A DNA stretch of 8,653 nt. Source: Polyangiaceae bacterium. Lineage in GTDB: Bacteria; Myxococcota; Polyangia; Polyangiales; Polyangiaceae. Position 1 is the stretch's first letter. Each line of letters opens with the position of its first letter. Where the stretch lies: positions 1 through 8,653 of the forward strand of contig JAICTU010000399.1 in NCBI GenBank assembly GCA_025936205.1, in the 5' to 3' direction. The notes below the pieces were generated by a model. That model was not told the DNA's origin, did no database searches, and saw nothing but the letters and a program-made list of their open reading frames with translations. Both the position numbers and the translations under genes were made by a program. Of the stretch, positions 6,823-8,653 are shown piece after piece.

Positions 6823-6828
6823 GAGGAG
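6823..6828 (+). promoter_or_regulatory. Ribosome binding site of the first CPBP protease gene
   Basis: GAGGAG six bases before the GTG at 6835. This is the best ribosome site in the window and decides in favour of the long form of this protein over the in-frame ATG at 6883 and GTG at 6910. Confidence 0.7.
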
Positions 6829-6834
6829 TAGTCT

Positions 6835-7800
6835 GTGCGTGGGTCGCATTGGCCGAGCCGGGGCGGCACGCCGAATGGACCGATGGTATGTGAACAAGCG
6901 GAGCAGCTCGTGAAATCGCAACGCCTTCCCCCACCCCGCCATAGCTTCGAGGAACGGATCTCCAGCGTTCGCGTGTGGACAGTGCTGCCCGCGGTGTTGC
7001 TGCCGGTGATTGCCTGGGACCAGCTCGGCCCCCATACGGGGGGTTCAGAGGTTGCGTCGCCACCCTTTGGAGATCTGATCCTGTGGGCGTCCGCCTTCGC
7101 ATGGTGGTTCCTGATGGCCGCTCCCCGCCCCTATTCCTTGCGGGCGAGCCTCGGGCGGCCTCTCGATCTCGCCGGCTGGCGGATCGTCGCTCTTGCGCTC
7201 TTCGGAGACACCGGCGTCCGAATGGTGTGGTGGCTCAGCTGGTACTGCCGAGACATTTTCCAGGTGGCGAGCACGACCGGCGCCTATACCTTCCACTTGC
7301 CGCACACGCACGTGGACGCTTCCTACATGTTGAGTGCGGGCGTGCTTGCACCATTGGTTGAGGAGCTGCTGTTCCGGGGCACCCTGTTTCGCAACCTGCG
7401 CGTTCGTTTCAATTCCGCCGTGGCGGTGCTCGCATCCAGCGCGCTCTTTGGCCTCGGGCACAAGGATCAAGTAGGCGCGTTCATTTCGGCGCTGTGCTTT
7501 GCGTTGGTGTACACACGCACCCGCTCGCTTTGGGCGCCGATCGCTCTGCACGCGCTGAACAACGGCGCCTGGCTCTTGCTGAGCAAATACTATCTGGGCG
7601 ATTCACCCCAGGTCCGTCTCGAAGGGCCCTGGCAGCTGGGAGCGTTTGCGCTCGTCGTCTTGGTCGGCGTCGCAGTGTGCGTGCAGTTCGTGTGCAAAAG
7701 CTGGCCGACGCTCGGCGACCCTCTGCCCCCCGATTCGTTGCAAGCTTCTGCGGTGGAGAATTCCCCGTGCTTGCCCGAGCCCGTGCGCGCCGGGCCCTAG
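6835..7800 (+). CDS. CPBP (Abi/CAAX-type) intramembrane metalloprotease, copy 1
   Basis: Multi-pass membrane protein of 321 residues with all three CPBP motifs: VEELLFRG (E176, E177, R181), FGLGH (F205, H209) and HALNNG (H239, N243). The Glu and His residues should bind the catalytic metal, so the enzyme looks active. About eight hydrophobic spans run from residue 48 to 284. A short polar N-terminus and a Pro-rich C-terminus (about 294-321) flank them. In other bacteria, CPBP proteins in double-glycine bacteriocin loci are linked to self-immunity and sometimes to peptide maturation. Sitting just after the precursor, this one likely serves the same purpose. Start is GTG at 6835 with GAGGAG six bases ahead. 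Similarity to the second copy begins around codon 18, so the first 17 codons have no counterpart there. Role is inferred; family is certain. Confidence 0.93.
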   Translation: MRGSHWPSRGGTPNGPMVCEQAEQLVKSQRLPPPRHSFEERISSVRVWTVLPAVLLPVIAWDQLGPHTGGSEVASPPFGDLILWASAFAWWFLMAAPRPYSLRASLGRPLDLAGWRIVALALFGDTGVRMVWWLSWYCRDIFQVASTTGAYTFHLPHTHVDASYMLSAGVLAPLVEELLFRGTLFRNLRVRFNSAVAVLASSALFGLGHKDQVGAFISALCFALVYTRTRSLWAPIALHALNNGAWLLLSKYYLGDSPQVRLEGPWQLGAFALVVLVGVAVCVQFVCKSWPTLGDPLPPDSLQASAVENSPCLPEPVRAGP

Positions 7801-8653
7801 CCCTTGACACCTCTCGGCCAGACCTTGTGTCCGCTGAGTACGGAGCTCGTGAAATCGAAACGCCTTCCGCCGCCCCCGCAGAGCTTCGAGGAACGGATCT
7901 CCAGAGTTCGCGTCTGGACAGCGTTGCCCGCGGTGTTGCTACCGGTGATTGCCTGGGACCAGCTGGGGTCACATTCTGGGGTTTCAGAGGTTGCGTCCCG
8001 TCGAATTGCGGATCTGATCGTATGGGGCTCGTGGTTTGGATGGTGGCTACTGATGGCCGCTCCCCGCCCGTATTCCTCGAGGTCGAGCCTCGGGCGGCCT
8101 CTCGCTCTCACGGGCTGGGGGGTCGTCGCGTTGGTGATGTTCGGACACACCTGCGCCCGAATCGTGTGGTGGATCAGCTGGTACTGCCGGGACTTTCTGC
8201 AGGTGGCGCGCACGACTGGCGCCTACACCTTCGTCCTGCCGCACACGCAGGTTGACGCTTTCGTCTTGTTGAGTACCGGCGTGCTGGGACCCGTGGTCGA
8301 GGAGCTGCTATTCCGGGGTACCCTGTTTCGCAACCTGCGCGCGCGGTTCAATCCCGGCATGGCTGCACTCGCCTCCAGCGTACTGTTTGGCCTCGGGCAC
8401 CACGATCACGTGGGCACGTTCATCGCGGCCTTGTACTCTGCACTAGCGTACACGCACACCCGCTCGCTGTGGGCGCCGATCGCTCTGCACGTACTGAACA
8501 ACGGCGCCTGGCTCTTGCTGAGCAAATACTATCTGGGCGATTCACCCCAGGTCCGTCTCGAAGGGCCCTGGCAGTTGGGAGCGTTTGCGCTCGTCGTCTT
8601 GGTGGGCGTCGCAGTGTGCGTGCAGTTCGTGCGCAAAAGCTGGCCGACGCTCG
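6910..8653 (+). repeat. Tandem duplication of the CPBP gene
   Basis: Two direct copies with a period of 939 bases: 6910-7797 and 7849 to beyond the window. Similarity is mosaic: high near the 5' end (5 differences in 60 bases at 6961-7020), much lower at 7021-7080, and near-perfect at 7555-7714 (3 differences in 160 bases, including 81 identical bases at 7555-7635 and 8494-8574). The pattern fits an older duplication followed by recent gene conversion at the 3' end. Confidence 0.88.
7849..8653 (+). CDS. CPBP intramembrane metalloprotease, copy 2, 3' end cut by window edge
   Basis: Tandem paralogue of the previous gene, 268 codons visible and open to the right edge. It aligns with copy 1 without a single insertion or deletion at a constant offset of 939 bases. 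All motifs are kept: VEELLFRG (E151, E152, R156), FGLGH (F180, H184) and HVLNNG (H214, N218). The middle of the protein has diverged, but the last 160 visible bases are almost identical to copy 1. The start is uncertain. GTG at 7849 matches V26 of copy 1 and has GGAG only three bases ahead; TTG at 7825 is an in-frame alternative without a clear site. The frame stays open up to the copy-1 stop. It is probably co-transcribed with copy 1. Two active-looking copies suggest two targets or a dosage effect in immunity; that is inference. Confidence 0.9.
   Translation, partial: MKSKRLPPPPQSFEERISRVRVWTALPAVLLPVIAWDQLGSHSGVSEVASRRIADLIVWGSWFGWWLLMAAPRPYSSRSSLGRPLALTGWGVVALVMFGHTCARIVWWISWYCRDFLQVARTTGAYTFVLPHTQVDAFVLLSTGVLGPVVEELLFRGTLFRNLRARFNPGMAALASSVLFGLGHHDHVGTFIAALYSALAYTHTRSLWAPIALHVLNNGAWLLLSKYYLGDSPQVRLEGPWQLGAFALVVLVGVAVCVQFVRKSWPTL

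Noticed and set aside
6338..7102. Minus-strand frame of 254 codons opposite the precursor and first CPBP gene
   Set aside because: It is antisense to two well-supported genes with ribosome sites. The apparent Thr/Gly repeats only mirror the precursor's repeat.
1..8653. CRISPR array, tRNA, rRNA or insertion sequence
   Set aside because: No regularly spaced repeats, cloverleaf, rRNA-like sequence, transposase motif or terminal inverted repeats were seen.

Overview
The window is G+C-rich DNA with strong GC bias at third codon positions. It carries a compact secreted-peptide locus made of two divergent gene blocks. Base composition and an Ala/Arg/Pro-rich proteome fit a myxobacterium or another high-GC Gram-negative. 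That assignment is inference only, since no taxonomic marker gene is present.

Left block (minus strand, about 6093 down to the left edge): five tightly packed genes, read in the order (1) a 232-aa all-helical protein with a DUF2059-like look, (2) and (3) two paralogous GT1/UGT-type glycosyltransferases, (4) a HlyD-type periplasmic adaptor with an unusual ~190-residue Ala/Pro-rich N-terminal extension, and (5) a C39-peptidase ABC exporter that runs off the left edge. Most gaps are 1-4 bases or overlaps (TGAGATG, a 4-base gap, a 30-base gap, TGATG). This indicates a single translationally coupled operon.

Middle: a 235-bp divergent intergenic region (6094-6328) that should hold both promoters.

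Right block (plus strand): a 143-aa precursor with a textbook double-glycine leader (L-12, S-11, D-8, L-7, V-4, G-2, G-1) and a 115-residue core with no cysteine. The core has a Thr/Ser/Pro-rich stretch, an amphipathic helical stretch and a Ser/Thr-rich tail. Two hairpins follow, then two tandem CPBP (Abi/CAAX-type) intramembrane metalloproteases. The second protease runs off the right edge.

Working model: the C39 domain cuts the precursor after Gly28 while the ABC exporter and HlyD adaptor move the core out of the cell. The two glycosyltransferases may decorate the hydroxyl-rich core before export, and the CPBP proteins may give self-immunity. Leader, exporter and adaptor are seen directly and fit together. 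Glycosylation of the peptide and the immunity role are inferred from gene neighbourhood. If true, this is a cysteine-free, O-glycosylated bacteriocin-like polypeptide made with UGT-fold enzymes, unlike the classical glycocins, which use GT2-type (SunS-like) enzymes and disulfide-stabilised cores.
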